The notes under the pieces: model-generated | What the model saw: the letters and a program-made list of their open reading frames with translations, nothing else | Databases searched by the model: none | What the model was told of the DNA's origin: nothing | Translations under genes and position numbers: made by a program | Assembly: GCF_002214365.1 (NCBI RefSeq) | Contig: NZ_CP014854.1 | Span: 1,178,001 to 1,242,000 of the forward strand | DNA length: 64,000 nucleotides | From: Thermococcus celer Vu 13 = JCM 8558 | GTDB taxonomy: Archaea; Methanobacteriota_B; Thermococci; Thermococcales; Thermococcaceae | Reading direction: 5' to 3' | Shown here: positions 31,838-39,476 of the stretch, one piece after another | Layout: each line of letters opens with the position of its first letter | Numbering within the stretch: the stretch's first letter is position 1

Positions 31838-32902
31838 TCACATGAAGTCCGCGAGGGCCTTCCTCAGTTCGGCCCGCGCCCTCGCTATCTCGCGCTCCGG
31901 GTCAACCTCGTCCCATCCGAAGGCCTTCAGCATTAACCCCAGGAACTTGTCGTCCACGACGTTCCCCCTGACGACTATCTCCCTTCCGAGCAGGTAATAG
32001 AATTCCTCCTCGGCCAGCTTCCTCCCGGCCTCCCTAAGCGTCAGGCCGCTATCGACGAGCTCCTTGAGCTTTTCGGCTATTTCCTCCGGGTCCTTCCCGA
32101 GGAGCTCGGCCGCGTCGTCGCCGAAGAGGGTCGTCCGTATGTACCCCGTGGAGTCATCGAGGCCGAAGTCGACTATCGTTACTTTAATCGACTGGACCTC
32201 GCCGTGCTCCGGGCATACCCAAGTATCCGTTGCCGGGTCGTAGTCGACCTTCCTCCTGCACTTGGGGCAGGCGTCGTAGACCGTGACGCGGTAGAGCCTC
32301 GCTATCGTCCCGCGAACCTCCACGAACCTCTCGCCGCCCATTAGCTCCCCTATCTTCCTCCGCTGGTAGTTGTAGCTCCTCACCTCCTCGAGGGGCGGTA
32401 TCTCAGCGGCGCGCGGATCCTCGGGGTTGGGTATTATCCTCGTCCTGAAGTTGGCGTGAAGCTCGACGCCGTTCCTTCCCTCCCTCACGCTCGGATCGAT
32501 GATCTTGATGATGTCCCCCGGGTTGAGCTCGTTGTAGTATTTGGTCACGAGGCCGTCCCAGAGAACGAGTCTCGTCTTTCCGGTGGAGTCGTACACTATC
32601 AGGTTGGCCACCTGGCCCCTTGAACCGTCCTTCTTGTCGTATTCCCTGGGCGGGTACTTCCTCAGAACCCTCGCAACGATGTTAACGCCCGTCATTCCCG
32701 GAACGAGGTCGGCTATGTGGAGGAGTTCCTCCTTTCCCTCGAGGTTCACGCCAAGCTCCTCGGCCAGCATCAGGGCGGCGGCGTGCTCGGAGATCCCCTC
32801 CCTTGAGGATATCTCCCGTATTTTCTCCTCGATCTCCTCCCGTGAGAGGCCCTTTCTTCTCTTTATCGTCTCGATAATCTGCTCCTTCGTCAGCACTCCC
32901 AT
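31838..32902 (-). CDS. rpa41: Replication protein A, RPA41-type subunit with zinc finger
   Basis: A 354-aa large subunit of RPA. It has a helical N-terminus (about 1-65), an OB fold (ADLVPGMTGVNIVARVLRKY, DSTGKTRLVLWDGL) and a zinc finger with CPKCRRKVDY and TWVCPEHGEVQS, followed by a second OB-like fold (DSTGYIRTTLFGDDA). It binds single-stranded DNA in replication, repair and recombination. The ATG at 32902 follows GGGTGAGTGTT; a GTG nine nt upstream lies inside the site. It is the first gene of the operon; a TTTAAATAG element (minus strand, near 32935-32943) is the likely TATA box. Confidence 0.93.
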   Translation of the reverse strand: MGVLTKEQIIETIKRRKGLSREEIEEKIREISSREGISEHAAALMLAEELGVNLEGKEELLHIADLVPGMTGVNIVARVLRKYPPREYDKKDGSRGQVANLIVYDSTGKTRLVLWDGLVTKYYNELNPGDIIKIIDPSVREGRNGVELHANFRTRIIPNPEDPRAAEIPPLEEVRSYNYQRRKIGELMGGERFVEVRGTIARLYRVTVYDACPKCRRKVDYDPATDTWVCPEHGEVQSIKVTIVDFGLDDSTGYIRTTLFGDDAAELLGKDPEEIAEKLKELVDSGLTLREAGRKLAEEEFYYLLGREIVVRGNVVDDKFLGLMLKAFGWDEVDPEREIARARAELRKALADFM

Positions 32903-33035
32903 AACACTCACCCTGATGGTAATACGGGCAAGAACTATTTAAACCTTTCTCAAACTGCCTTGGGGAACTAAGTTTCTGGAAAAGGGGCGTGGTTTCGTCT
33001 TTTGAATGGGAATGGGGCGATAAAAAGGCCGGGGA

Positions 33036-33635
33036 TCACTCCTCGCCTTTTTCTATGGATTCCTCCTCTTCGTTTTGGTCCCCGTCCCCGCCCTCGAGCT
33101 TCGCTATGAGGTCGCTGTACTCGGCGTGGACGACCTTTCCAAAGGCCTCCTTTATGATGTTCGGGTCGTTCTCGGGAAAGCCGTAGAGCTCCGCGAACTT
33201 TGGCGTCGTCCCGAGGAGTTTCGTCCTCTCGTAGGGTTCCGCGTAGATGAGCCCCATCTCGAGGAGCTTCCTCACGTGCTCGTAGGCCTGGCTCCCCCTG
33301 AGCTTAACGACCTTGCTCTGCTCTATCGGCTGGAGGTAGGCTATGAGGGCGAGGGTCTTCAGCTCGCCGGTTCTCAAATCGGGCCGCGGCATTAGGTGGA
33401 TGACCCGGCCGCTGTACTCCTGCTTCACCTGCATGACGTACTTATCCCCCAGGACCTTCACGACCTCTATCGCGCTCTTCCTCTCCTCGTACTCGGCCGC
33501 TATGAGCTCTATAAGCTTCTCGAGGTAATCCAGGGACCTTATTCCAAGGGCCCTCGAGAGTTCCTTCAGGTTCAGCGGCCTTCCAGAAACGAAGAGGGCC
33601 GCCTCAACGAGCGCTTTATCCTCAATGAGCCCCAT
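33036..33635 (-). CDS. scpB: Segregation and condensation protein ScpB
   Basis: A 199-aa protein of the ScpB/kite family, which joins SMC and ScpA in chromosome condensation. Tandem winged helices are seen: DKALVEAALFVSGRPLNLKE, KTLALIAYLQPIEQSKVV and KLLGTTPKFAELYGF. The last 25 residues are very acidic. The ATG at 33635 follows GGTGGTGATAAGG. The open frame continues 98 codons further upstream, but that part runs through the 5S rRNA gene on the other strand and is not coding. A TATA-like CCTATAAGAG lies upstream on the minus strand. No scpA or smc is in the window. Confidence 0.9.
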   Translation of the reverse strand: MGLIEDKALVEAALFVSGRPLNLKELSRALGIRSLDYLEKLIELIAAEYEERKSAIEVVKVLGDKYVMQVKQEYSGRVIHLMPRPDLRTGELKTLALIAYLQPIEQSKVVKLRGSQAYEHVRKLLEMGLIYAEPYERTKLLGTTPKFAELYGFPENDPNIIKEAFGKVVHAEYSDLIAKLEGGDGDQNEEEESIEKGEE

Positions 33636-33726
33636 CCTTATCACCACCGTTGAAACTCGAGCCCCTCTCTTATAGGGTTTACCCTCCAATGATAAGGCGT
33701 TTGTTGAGATGCTAATGACCGTAACC

Positions 33727-33734
33727 TTTATAAA
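33727..33734 (+). promoter_or_regulatory. TATA box of the 5S rRNA-tRNA-Asp unit
   Basis: TTTATAAA, preceded by GTAACC as a BRE-like element, lies about 27 nt upstream of the 5' end of mature 5S rRNA, which is the standard archaeal spacing. It would start transcription at or near the first base of 5S rRNA. Confidence 0.75.
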
Positions 33735-33758
33735 CCCAGGCCGGGAGTTCCGTACCGG

Positions 33759-33883
33759 TACGGCGGTCATAGCGGCGGGGTCACACCCGGTCTCGTTTCG
33801 ACCCCGGAAGTTAAGCCCGCCAGCGATCCCGGTTGTACTGCCCTCCGGGAGGGGGCGGGAAGCCGGGGACGCCGCCGGCCACT
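33759..33883 (+). rRNA. rrf: 5S ribosomal RNA
   Basis: About 125 nt that read as archaeal 5S rRNA. The terminal stem pairs GCGGCC-type sequences (TACGGCGGTC at the start with GCCGCCGGCC at the end). Internal landmarks CACACCCGGTCTCGTTTCGA, CCCCGGAAGTTAAGCCCGCC and CGGTTGTACTGCC are strongly conserved in Thermococcales. As is common in this order, it is separate from any 16S-23S operon and is followed 5 nt later by tRNA-Asp. The ends are given to within a few bases. Confidence 0.95.
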
Positions 33884-33888
33884 CAAAC

Positions 33889-33966
33889 GCCCGGGTGGTG
33901 TAGCCAGGCCCATCATACGGGACTGTCACTCCCGTGACTCGGGTTCAAATCCCGACCCGGGCGCCA
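33889..33966 (+). tRNA. tRNA-Asp (anticodon GTC)
   Basis: A cloverleaf with acceptor stem GCCCGGG/CCCGGGC, anticodon stem CGGGA/TCCCG and loop CTGTCAC, giving anticodon GTC (aspartate). The T-arm has GGTTCAAATC. The CCA is encoded at 33964-33966. It is directly downstream of 5S rRNA and shares its promoter. A hairpin ACTTTTC-TGGC-GAAAAGT (33970-33987) follows, which probably helps end or process the transcript. Confidence 0.96.
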
Positions 33967-34210
33967 ACAAACTTTTCTGGCGAAAAGTCCGTGATCCCTT
34001 TAAAAAGCACCTTCGCGAGTGTTTGCATTGTTAAAGGACGCTTAAAACTCGAATTCGAGATTAAAAGGCCAAGTCTAAGGGGGTTTGCAATCTCCCGCGC
34101 TCCGAAGGAGCACCATCCAAAAGCAAACCCCACCATAAAAGCTTTCTTAAGAAGAATGAATTCAAAACCCAAGAGCGGTCTTTATCTTTAGCAAACACCC
34201 TTAAACTGTT
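33967..34210. other. Non-coding spacer between tRNA-Asp and tRNA-Trp
   Basis: No protein gene is supported here. The spacer holds: a hairpin right after tRNA-Asp (33970-33987) followed by CCGTGATCCCTTT, which is weakly like the TGATTC-T-tract ends of the two other tRNA trailers; a perfect 12-bp palindrome CTCGAATTCGAG (34048-34059); and a two-stem element at 34079-34131 (separate entry). The rest is AT-rich without clear features. Possible TATA elements are CTTAAAAC (34041-34048, rightward) and TTAAGAAAG read leftward near 34145-34153. Confidence 0.5.
34079..34131. ncRNA. Candidate structured RNA of unknown class
   Basis: GGGGTTTGC (34080-34088) pairs perfectly with GCAAACCCC (34123-34131). 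Inside, GCTCC (34099-34103) and GGAGC (34107-34111) form a second stem around GAA. Two unpaired arms of about ten bases flank the inner stem, giving a lower-stem, pocket, upper-stem layout. If read on the minus strand, the inner stem grows to seven pairs with one G-U, which favours that strand. The layout recalls a single-hairpin H/ACA guide, but no convincing ACA box is seen 3' of the lower stem, so the class is left open. Confidence 0.4.
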
Positions 34211-34265
34211 CCTTGAAAAAAGAATCATCCTTTTCCGTCAACGCTTTCGCAAGAAAGGGTTGATA
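34211..34265 (-). ncRNA. Structured tRNA 3' trailer / terminator, copy B
   Basis: In the RNA sense after tRNA-Trp: TCAAC (34263-34259) pairs with GTTGA (34242-34238), and inside it CTTTC (34257-34253) with GAAAG (34248-34244) around a TTGC loop. Then come GGAAAAGG and TGATTC plus six T residues. The counterpart after tRNA-Pro has CAGC/GCTG in the outer stem, so C-G has replaced A-T while pairing is kept. The likely role is termination or 3' processing of these tRNAs. An independent RNA cannot be excluded. Confidence 0.5.
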
Positions 34266-34405
34266 TGGTGGGGGCGCGGGGATTTGAACCCCGGTCCGCG
34301 GGTTTCTCCGGGTCAGAGCTCCAAAGGCTCATCCCCAATCAGCAAACCCGCAAGTCCTCATACCTCTGGAGCCCGCGATGATGGACCAGGCTACACCACG
34401 CCCCC
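34266..34405 (-). tRNA. tRNA-Trp (anticodon CCA) with intron
   Basis: On the minus strand: acceptor stem GGGGGCG/CGCCCCC, encoded CCA (34266-34268), anticodon stem GCGGG/CCCGC. The loop is split by an intron after position 37. Exons joined give loop CTCCAGA, anticodon CCA (tryptophan). The splice junctions show a bulge-helix-bulge: central helix CTCC/GGAG with 3-nt bulges AGA and AAA, so the intron is 34304-34365 (62 nt). Intron-containing tRNA-Trp is known in Euryarchaea. The intron itself encodes a box C/D guide (next entry). Confidence 0.95.
34304..34365 (-). ncRNA. Box C/D methylation guide inside the tRNA-Trp intron
   Basis: In the RNA sense the intron has box C ATGAGGA (34361-34355), box D' CTGA (34342-34339), box C' GATGAGC (34333-34327) and box D CTGA (34316-34313). 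The D' guide GCGGGTTT pairs with AAACCCGC of the intron end and 3' exon; the fifth base before the box lands on C39. The D guide TTGGAGC pairs with the 5' exon anticodon loop; its fifth base lands on C34. Guides for positions 34 and 39 match what is known for the archaeal pre-tRNA-Trp intron (2'-O-methylation of the precursor itself). Confidence 0.88.
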
Positions 34406-34432
34406 ATCCGGCTTAACCTATCCGGGCCAGGT

Positions 34433-35272
34433 TTATAAGTTTTGCTGTTCCTTCCCCAGGACGATGCCTGTCACTATCATGGCCAGCCCGACGACGGTCG
34501 CCGGGGCGATGCTCTCCCCTACGACGAGGGAGATGAAGAACAGGCTGAGAAAGGGCACGAGGTAGGCAAGGTTCGACGCGAAGGCCGTATCGCCCTCGAT
34601 CGCCCTGTACCAGAGGAGGTAGGTAACGCCCATCTCGAAGAGGCCGACGTAGACGGCCCCGGCGAGACCCTCCGCTGGGGGGATGGCAAACCCACCGCCC
34701 AAGACCACCGCCACCGATACGTAGGCGAAGCCGAAGAGGAAGTTCCAGAACATCTTCTCCACGAGCGGCCTCTCATCGCGCAGGTTGAGGACCCAGTAAG
34801 CCGCCCACACCACCGCGCTCCCCAGGCCGAGGGCGACGCCGGACGGGTCAGTGAAGTGCAGGCCGGTAACGTCGCCCCCCGTGGCCACCACCAACGCCCC
34901 CAGAAAGCCGAGGAACAGACCGAGCACAGTTCTAATTCCAACCCTCCTCCCGAGGAGCGGTATCGACAGGATGACGAGGACGAGGGGCCACGTGTAGTTG
35001 AGGGCCTGGGCCTCCTGGGCCGGCAGTCTATCGTAGGCCGAGAAGAGGACCGTGTAGTAGAGCAGGGGGTTTATCAGGCCGAGGTAGGCCGAGCGGAGGT
35101 TTCCCTTCCCGGCTGAAAAACGCGGGGCGTAGAGTAACCCGAAGAGGACGAGTGAAGTTAAGGACGCGTAGAAGAGGAGCTGGAGCGGCGTTAGGTAGCG
35201 CAACGAGAGCTTGAAAGCGCTCGCGACGGTCGACCACAGCAGCACCGCACCGACGGCGTGTTTTCTGGGCAT
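34433..35272 (-). CDS. EamA/DMT-family transporter
   Basis: A 279-aa membrane protein with ten hydrophobic helices in two EamA halves (about 1-130 and 140-279). Typical pieces are AVLLWSTVASAFKLSLRYL at the start, LNYTWPLVLVILSIPLLGRR closing the first half, and SAVVWAAYWVLNLRD opening the second. DMT carriers export metabolites or amino acids; the substrate is not readable. The ATG at 35272 is chosen because it gives the family N-terminus. No ribosome site is seen, and a TTTTTATTT element lies about 27 nt upstream, so the mRNA may be leaderless. Confidence 0.85.
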   Translation of the reverse strand: MPRKHAVGAVLLWSTVASAFKLSLRYLTPLQLLFYASLTSLVLFGLLYAPRFSAGKGNLRSAYLGLINPLLYYTVLFSAYDRLPAQEAQALNYTWPLVLVILSIPLLGRRVGIRTVLGLFLGFLGALVVATGGDVTGLHFTDPSGVALGLGSAVVWAAYWVLNLRDERPLVEKMFWNFLFGFAYVSVAVVLGGGFAIPPAEGLAGAVYVGLFEMGVTYLLWYRAIEGDTAFASNLAYLVPFLSLFFISLVVGESIAPATVVGLAMIVTGIVLGKEQQNL

Positions 35273-35312
35273 GATAGGGGAAAGGGTCGTGGAAATAAAA
35301 AGATTTGGGAGC

Positions 35313-36509
35313 TCACTCCTCCCTGAAGGCACCGTACCTCTTGGGGTCGTAGAAGGGCGGGGTAACGGTTACGGCCCTCTTCGGCTTGCCCCTTATCTCC
35401 ACCTCAACTTCAACGCCCGGCTTTGCGTACTCCTCCTCCACGAAGGCTATCCCGATGCCGATGCCGAGGAGCGGCGAGAGCGTTCCGCTGGTCACCTCAC
35501 CGATGACCTCGCCGTTCGCCAGGACGCGGTAGCCCTCCCTTGGGATCCCCCTGTCTACCATCTTGAAGTGCACCATCTTCCTCCCGAGGCCCCTCTCCCT
35601 CTGCTTCAGCAGTGCTTCCTTTCCTATGAACTCCTTGTCCCAGAAGAGGGCGAAGTCGAGGTTGGCCTGGAGCGGTGTGACCTCATCGACGTCCGTACTG
35701 AGGAGCTGGAGCTCCTTCGTCTCGTTGCCGTAGAGCGTGTAACCTGCCTCGAGGCGGAGCGTATCCCTGGCGCCGAGTCCCGCCGGCTTTATGCCGTACT
35801 TCTCCCCGGCTTCAAGGATGGTCTCCCAGACGTGCAGCGCCTTCTCTGGCTTGCCCCTCTTCGCCGGATCCGGGTGGTAGGGGCTGGCGTCCTCGAAGTA
35901 GACCTCCCAGCCGTTCTCGCCGGTGTAGCCGCTTCTCGAGAGGAGCATCTTTATCCCGTCGAGCTCGACCTCCTTCGCCTGGAACCACCAGAGGTCGTTG
36001 ATGTCGATGCCGAAGAGCTCCTTCGCCAGGTCCCTCGCCCTGGGCCCCTGGACGGAGAACATCGCCATGTCGTAGGTCTTGTTCTCTATCTCGAGGTCGA
36101 GCTCGCCGAACTTCTCTATGGCACCTTTTATGGCCTTGAACCAAGCCTCGAGCTTCTCAAAGGCGTCGCTGTCGCAGACCATCATGTAGGTGTCGTTCCC
36201 CATGTTGAAGACGAGGGTTTCGTCCTTTACGGCGCCTCTCTCATTGAGGACGAGCGTGTAGGTTCCGCTTATCGCCGGCGGCTTGCTTATATCGTTCGTC
36301 GTGACGTACTGGAGGAACTTCAGCGCGTCTTTACCCCTGAAGATGAACTCCCCCATGTGGGAGACGTCGAAGATCCCGACGCCGTTTCTTACCGCAAGGT
36401 GCTCCTCCTTTATGCTCGAGTACCAGATGGGCATCTCCCATCCCGCGAACTCCTCAACCTTCTTCGCGTGCTCCCTATGCCAGTCGAAGATGTGAACCCT
36501 CTTGACCAT
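35313..36509 (-). CDS. gcvT: Aminomethyltransferase, glycine cleavage T protein
   Basis: A 398-aa GcvT, which takes the aminomethyl group from lipoyl-H protein to tetrahydrofolate (in Thermococcales, a modified folate) and releases ammonia. It shows [40 protein letters not shown], the folate-binding [15 protein letters not shown] and [18 protein letters not shown] with the catalytic Asp. The ATG at 36509 has GGTGA 5 nt before it; GTG and ATG codons just upstream fall in that site. No other gcv gene is in the window. Confidence 0.95.
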   Translation of the reverse strand: MVKRVHIFDWHREHAKKVEEFAGWEMPIWYSSIKEEHLAVRNGVGIFDVSHMGEFIFRGKDALKFLQYVTTNDISKPPAISGTYTLVLNERGAVKDETLVFNMGNDTYMMVCDSDAFEKLEAWFKAIKGAIEKFGELDLEIENKTYDMAMFSVQGPRARDLAKELFGIDINDLWWFQAKEVELDGIKMLLSRSGYTGENGWEVYFEDASPYHPDPAKRGKPEKALHVWETILEAGEKYGIKPAGLGARDTLRLEAGYTLYGNETKELQLLSTDVDEVTPLQANLDFALFWDKEFIGKEALLKQRERGLGRKMVHFKMVDRGIPREGYRVLANGEVIGEVTSGTLSPLLGIGIGIAFVEEEYAKPGVEVEVEIRGKPKRAVTVTPPFYDPKRYGAFREE

Positions 36510-36610
36510 GGCCATCACCGTTAAGGGTTGGTTCTGAACGTTATAACCCTTTCCAACACGTGGGCAACTGTAATAAACATCAAGTCCAAATTAATACCGG
36601 GGTGTTCATG

Positions 36611-37447
36611 ATGTTTGAGAAAATTTTGTACCCGACCGACTTTTCGGAGGTCTCCCTGCACGCACTGCGCACCTGCGTTCCGGGGCTCATCTCGCTTGGG
36701 GTTAAGGAGCTTCACCTGGTTCACGTTATCGACATAACCATCGCGGAGTTCGAGGCCTTTGAGCTCGAGGACATCTACCGCGGGAAGCTCGAGAAGCTGG
36801 CCGATGAGCTCAGGGGCAGGGGTGTGAACGTGAACCCCGTGGTCAGGATAGGGATTCCATCGATGGAGATAGCCGAGGTGGCCGAGGAAGAGGACGTGGA
36901 CCTCATCGTCATCCCGAGCCTCGGCGAAAACATCTGGCGGGCCATGTTCGTGGGGAGCACCGCCTCAAACCTCGCCAGGGCCACCAGAAAACCCGTCCTT
37001 CTCCTGAAGTATCGGAAAAAGGAGGAGGGGTTTGAGCCCGCGGTGGAGTGTTCCGAGATGTTCAGGAGGCCTCTGATTGCTCTTGACTTCTCAAAGTGCT
37101 CGATAAAGATAATCAAGACCGCTAAGAAGTTCGAAGAGCTCGTGGAGGAGGGAATCCTCGTCCACTCGGTCGACTACGGAAGGGTTGAGGAGGTCGAACA
37201 CAACATAGCGTTGGCGAAGACCAACCTCGAGAAGTCCGCGAAGGGGCTGAAGGCACGGCTCGGGTTCGAAGTCCTCGTGGGCAGTGCGAGTCAGGCCATA
37301 ATAGGGATGTCCCTGGCGAAGAACGCCACGCTTATAGTCATCGGCAAGAAGGGCAGAAGCTTTCTGAAGGATTTGCTCCTTGGAAGCACCGCGGAGAGGG
37401 TCATTAGGGACTCAAAGGTCCCGGTACTGCTCGTGCCGTGCGATTGA
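36611..37447 (+). CDS. Universal stress protein, tandem USP domains
   Basis: A 278-aa protein with two USP folds. The first starts MFEKILYPTDFSEVSLHALR and ends with GSTASNLARATRKPVLLLK. The second runs from about 150, with PLIALDFSKCSIKIIKTAKK, and ends in VIGKKGRSFLKDLLLGSTAE and RDSKVPVLLVPCD, the G-x2-G-x9-G-S/T ATP-binding pattern. The first domain has a weaker loop (IPSLGENIWRAMFVGST). The role is stress response or nucleotide sensing. The ATG at 36611 is 6 nt after GGGGTG; the ATG at 36608 is a close alternative. Confidence 0.85.
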   Translation: MFEKILYPTDFSEVSLHALRTCVPGLISLGVKELHLVHVIDITIAEFEAFELEDIYRGKLEKLADELRGRGVNVNPVVRIGIPSMEIAEVAEEEDVDLIVIPSLGENIWRAMFVGSTASNLARATRKPVLLLKYRKKEEGFEPAVECSEMFRRPLIALDFSKCSIKIIKTAKKFEELVEEGILVHSVDYGRVEEVEHNIALAKTNLEKSAKGLKARLGFEVLVGSASQAIIGMSLAKNATLIVIGKKGRSFLKDLLLGSTAERVIRDSKVPVLLVPCD

Positions 37448-37539
37448 GACCTCAGACTGGAACGGCTTCCACATCAAGTTCGGTAGCTACCCTGTTGCCA
37501 TCATCGGTCGTTTTTCCCTTTTCTTCCGGACTTATAAAC

Positions 37540-38127
37540 CTACTCCCTGGTGCTCTCTCCGGTCATAACCGCGCTCGCCACCATGTGCGCCAGCCTGAGG
37601 GGCTCCGGGATGAGGCCGGTCCGGGTCGTGACCCTGATGACCTCCGCGGCCTTTCCCTCATCGATTCCGACCGCCTGGATGTAGAGTTTTCCGGGGATGA
37701 GCTCCGTAAGAGGGGGTGCCTTTCCGAGGAGGTCTATCCTCTCATCGGCATCGTCGAAGTGCTTTCTCAACGCGCTCTCCATGGCTCCGACGTCCGGCCT
37801 CTTCCTCACCACGACTATCACCGGCAACCCCGTCTCCGAGTGGACTCTCTCGAGGTCGACGACGTTGAAACCGGCGTAGGTTATCCCCTTTAAGAGGATC
37901 ACCCTGAGGTCCTTGAAGCGGGAGGAGTTAACCGCTTCTATCATCGCGTCTGTGGCGTCGTTTCCGTCGACGGTTATCCAGCGGGAGAGAACCCCCACGA
38001 CTTCCTGAGAACCCTTCATGACAACACCGATGAGGATGGTCCTACCCCTGCTGAGCTTGGAAGAAAAGGAGAAGGTTCCGTCGTCAAAACCGACCGTCCT
38101 TATCTGTGGCTTGACCTTCCTTATCAT
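37540..38127 (-). CDS. DUF99 (UPF0215) family protein
   Basis: A 195-aa protein of the archaeal DUF99 family, with [18 protein letters not shown] at the start, [20 protein letters not shown] and [19 protein letters not shown], and [16 protein letters not shown]. The pattern of acidic residues ([14 protein letters not shown]) suggests an endonuclease V-like RNase H fold, but activity is not established. The ATG at 38127 follows GGTGCTCTC and overlaps the CutA stop by 4 nt, so the two genes are coupled. Confidence 0.85.
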   Translation of the reverse strand: MIRKVKPQIRTVGFDDGTFSFSSKLSRGRTILIGVVMKGSQEVVGVLSRWITVDGNDATDAMIEAVNSSRFKDLRVILLKGITYAGFNVVDLERVHSETGLPVIVVVRKRPDVGAMESALRKHFDDADERIDLLGKAPPLTELIPGKLYIQAVGIDEGKAAEVIRVTTRTGLIPEPLRLAHMVASAVMTGESTRE

Positions 38128-38435
38128 GAGAGCACCTTCTCGAGCCACTCCGCGTACTCCCGGTTCACCCTATCGACCTCGATGCGGGCTATCAACGGGG
38201 CCTCGTAGGGGTGCATCTCCTTTATGACCTCCCGCAGTTCCTTCCACTTCTCCACGCTCGTTTTCAGGATGGCGCCGACTTCTCTGTCATCCTCTATCTT
38301 CCCCTCCCAGGAGTAAAGGGCCCTGTGCTCCCTGAGGTTGGCGCAGGCGATTAGCTTTCTCTCGAGGAGGGCCTTCACTATCCGCTCGGCGCTCTCCCAG
38401 TCGGGGAAGGTCGTGTAGACGAGTATCATCTCCAC
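38124..38435 (-). CDS. cutA: CutA1-like divalent cation tolerance protein
   Basis: A 103-aa CutA1 family protein: [40 protein letters not shown] and [17 protein letters not shown]. These form very stable trimers; the Pyrococcus horikoshii protein is known for a denaturation temperature near 150 C. A role in copper tolerance is debated. The GTG at 38435 has GGTGAGGAGCC before it; an ATG two codons later is possible. The downstream DUF99 gene overlaps by 4 nt. Confidence 0.93.
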   Translation of the reverse strand: MEMILVYTTFPDWESAERIVKALLERKLIACANLREHRALYSWEGKIEDDREVGAILKTSVEKWKELREVIKEMHPYEAPLIARIEVDRVNREYAEWLEKVLS

Positions 38436-38507
38436 GGCTCCTCACCGCTTATGAGCTCAACGGATAAACTTAAATCGGTTGTGGGGGTATAATCGATGGG
38501 ATGAGAC

Positions 38508-38783
38508 ATGGAGAGGGTTAGGGCCCACCTCAGGATTCACGGGCGCGTTCAGGGGGTTGGCTTCAGGTGGAGCATGCAGAGGGAGGCAAGGAAGCTCGGC
38601 TTGAGCGGATGGGTGAGGAACCTGCCCGACGGAACGGTTGAGGCGGTGATCGAGGGCGACCCCGAGAGGGTTGAGACGCTCATCGGCTGGGCGCACCAGG
38701 GACCAACGTCCGCCAGGGTAACGAGGGTAGAGGTAAAATGGGAAGAGCCGGAGGGTCTGGAAGGGTTTAGGGTCACGGGGTAG
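38508..38783 (+). CDS. acyP: Acylphosphatase
   Basis: A 91-aa acylphosphatase, full length for the family, which hydrolyses carboxyl-phosphate bonds such as acetyl phosphate. The signature [20 protein letters not shown] carries the catalytic Arg (in GFRW), and [18 protein letters not shown] holds the catalytic Asn. The ATG follows GATGAGAC. Its end overlaps the convergent ACT-domain regulator gene by 11 nt. Confidence 0.96.
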   Translation: MERVRAHLRIHGRVQGVGFRWSMQREARKLGLSGWVRNLPDGTVEAVIEGDPERVETLIGWAHQGPTSARVTRVEVKWEEPEGLEGFRVTG

Positions 38784-39366
38784 CCTCAAGCCTCTCGAGG
38801 AGAACCCTCTTCGGGCAGTACTTGACCTCACAGTACTTGCAGACGAACCTCTCCTTGTCCTTTTCTGGTGTGTGGAGGATGAGCCTCCTGAACCCCTCCA
38901 TCTCCTTGATGCGCATGAAGACGTCAACGGGAAGGGTTCCGTCTATCACTACGTAGAGCTTCGTGGGCTCCTCGCGGAGGTTCCTGCTGAAGACCTCCAT
39001 AACAGGAACGTTGTTGTCCGAGAGGAGGGCGAGGACCTGCGAAAAACCCTTCAGGTACTCCCCCTTATCGAGCTCTATCTCCAGAACCTCCCATCCCATA
39101 AGGGGTGCGACGTCGATAAGGCTGGGCAGGGGATTGAGCTTTTCGAAGATTAGCTTGAGGGGATAGGTCTTCTCGATGTACTCTATCGTATGATAAACTA
39201 TCTTCCGGTTGACGCCCACAACGCGGGCGAGCTCGCTTATGGGCACCTCCACGTTCCGTAGATATATCTTACCGTTCTTCACACTGAGGCCGTTCTCGAA
39301 GAGAAACTCCGCCACCTTCCTTCTGGCCGGGTAGTTCTTGAAGTAGGCCTCCAGTATGAACATCAT
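38773..39366 (-). CDS. HTH regulator with ACT-like domain and Cys cluster
   Basis: A 197-aa protein resembling the archaeal predicted regulators of amino-acid metabolism. The N-terminal part holds a helix-turn-helix ([20 protein letters not shown]). The centre is an ACT-like fold ([20 protein letters not shown] and [18 protein letters not shown]). The C-terminus carries a cysteine cluster [10 protein letters not shown] that may bind zinc or an Fe-S cluster. The start ATG follows AGGTGAACAAAA. It is divergent from the PfkB kinase, with AT-rich TGGATATTTAAATC (39402-39415) in between serving one or both genes. Confidence 0.75.
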   Translation of the reverse strand: MMFILEAYFKNYPARRKVAEFLFENGLSVKNGKIYLRNVEVPISELARVVGVNRKIVYHTIEYIEKTYPLKLIFEKLNPLPSLIDVAPLMGWEVLEIELDKGEYLKGFSQVLALLSDNNVPVMEVFSRNLREEPTKLYVVIDGTLPVDVFMRIKEMEGFRRLILHTPEKDKERFVCKYCEVKYCPKRVLLERLEATP

Positions 39367-39476
39367 TTTTGTTCACCTCTTACTCATATGTGGGTAGAAA
39401 TGGATATTTAAATCTTTCCCCCGTTTCCCAAAGGTTATTAACAACGTACGCGTATCGTCAACTTCGGGGTGAAAGC

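Noticed and set aside
33636-33929. A 98-codon N-terminal extension of ScpB
   Set aside because: It reads through the 5S rRNA gene on the other strand and ends near tRNA-Asp; a clear ribosome site supports the start at 33635.
34079-34137. Classifying the two-stem element as an H/ACA guide RNA
   Set aside because: No ACA directly follows the lower stem on either strand, and no rRNA target could be tested, so only a structured element of unknown class is claimed.
35211-36524. A 437-codon open frame on the plus strand
   Set aside because: It is antisense to gcvT and its composition is Leu/Glu/Val/Arg-rich with no domain.
39369-39476. A 36-codon N-terminal extension of the PfkB kinase
   Set aside because: It contains the AT-rich promoter region and lacks a ribosome site; the GTG at 39477 has a strong one and starts at the conserved fold.
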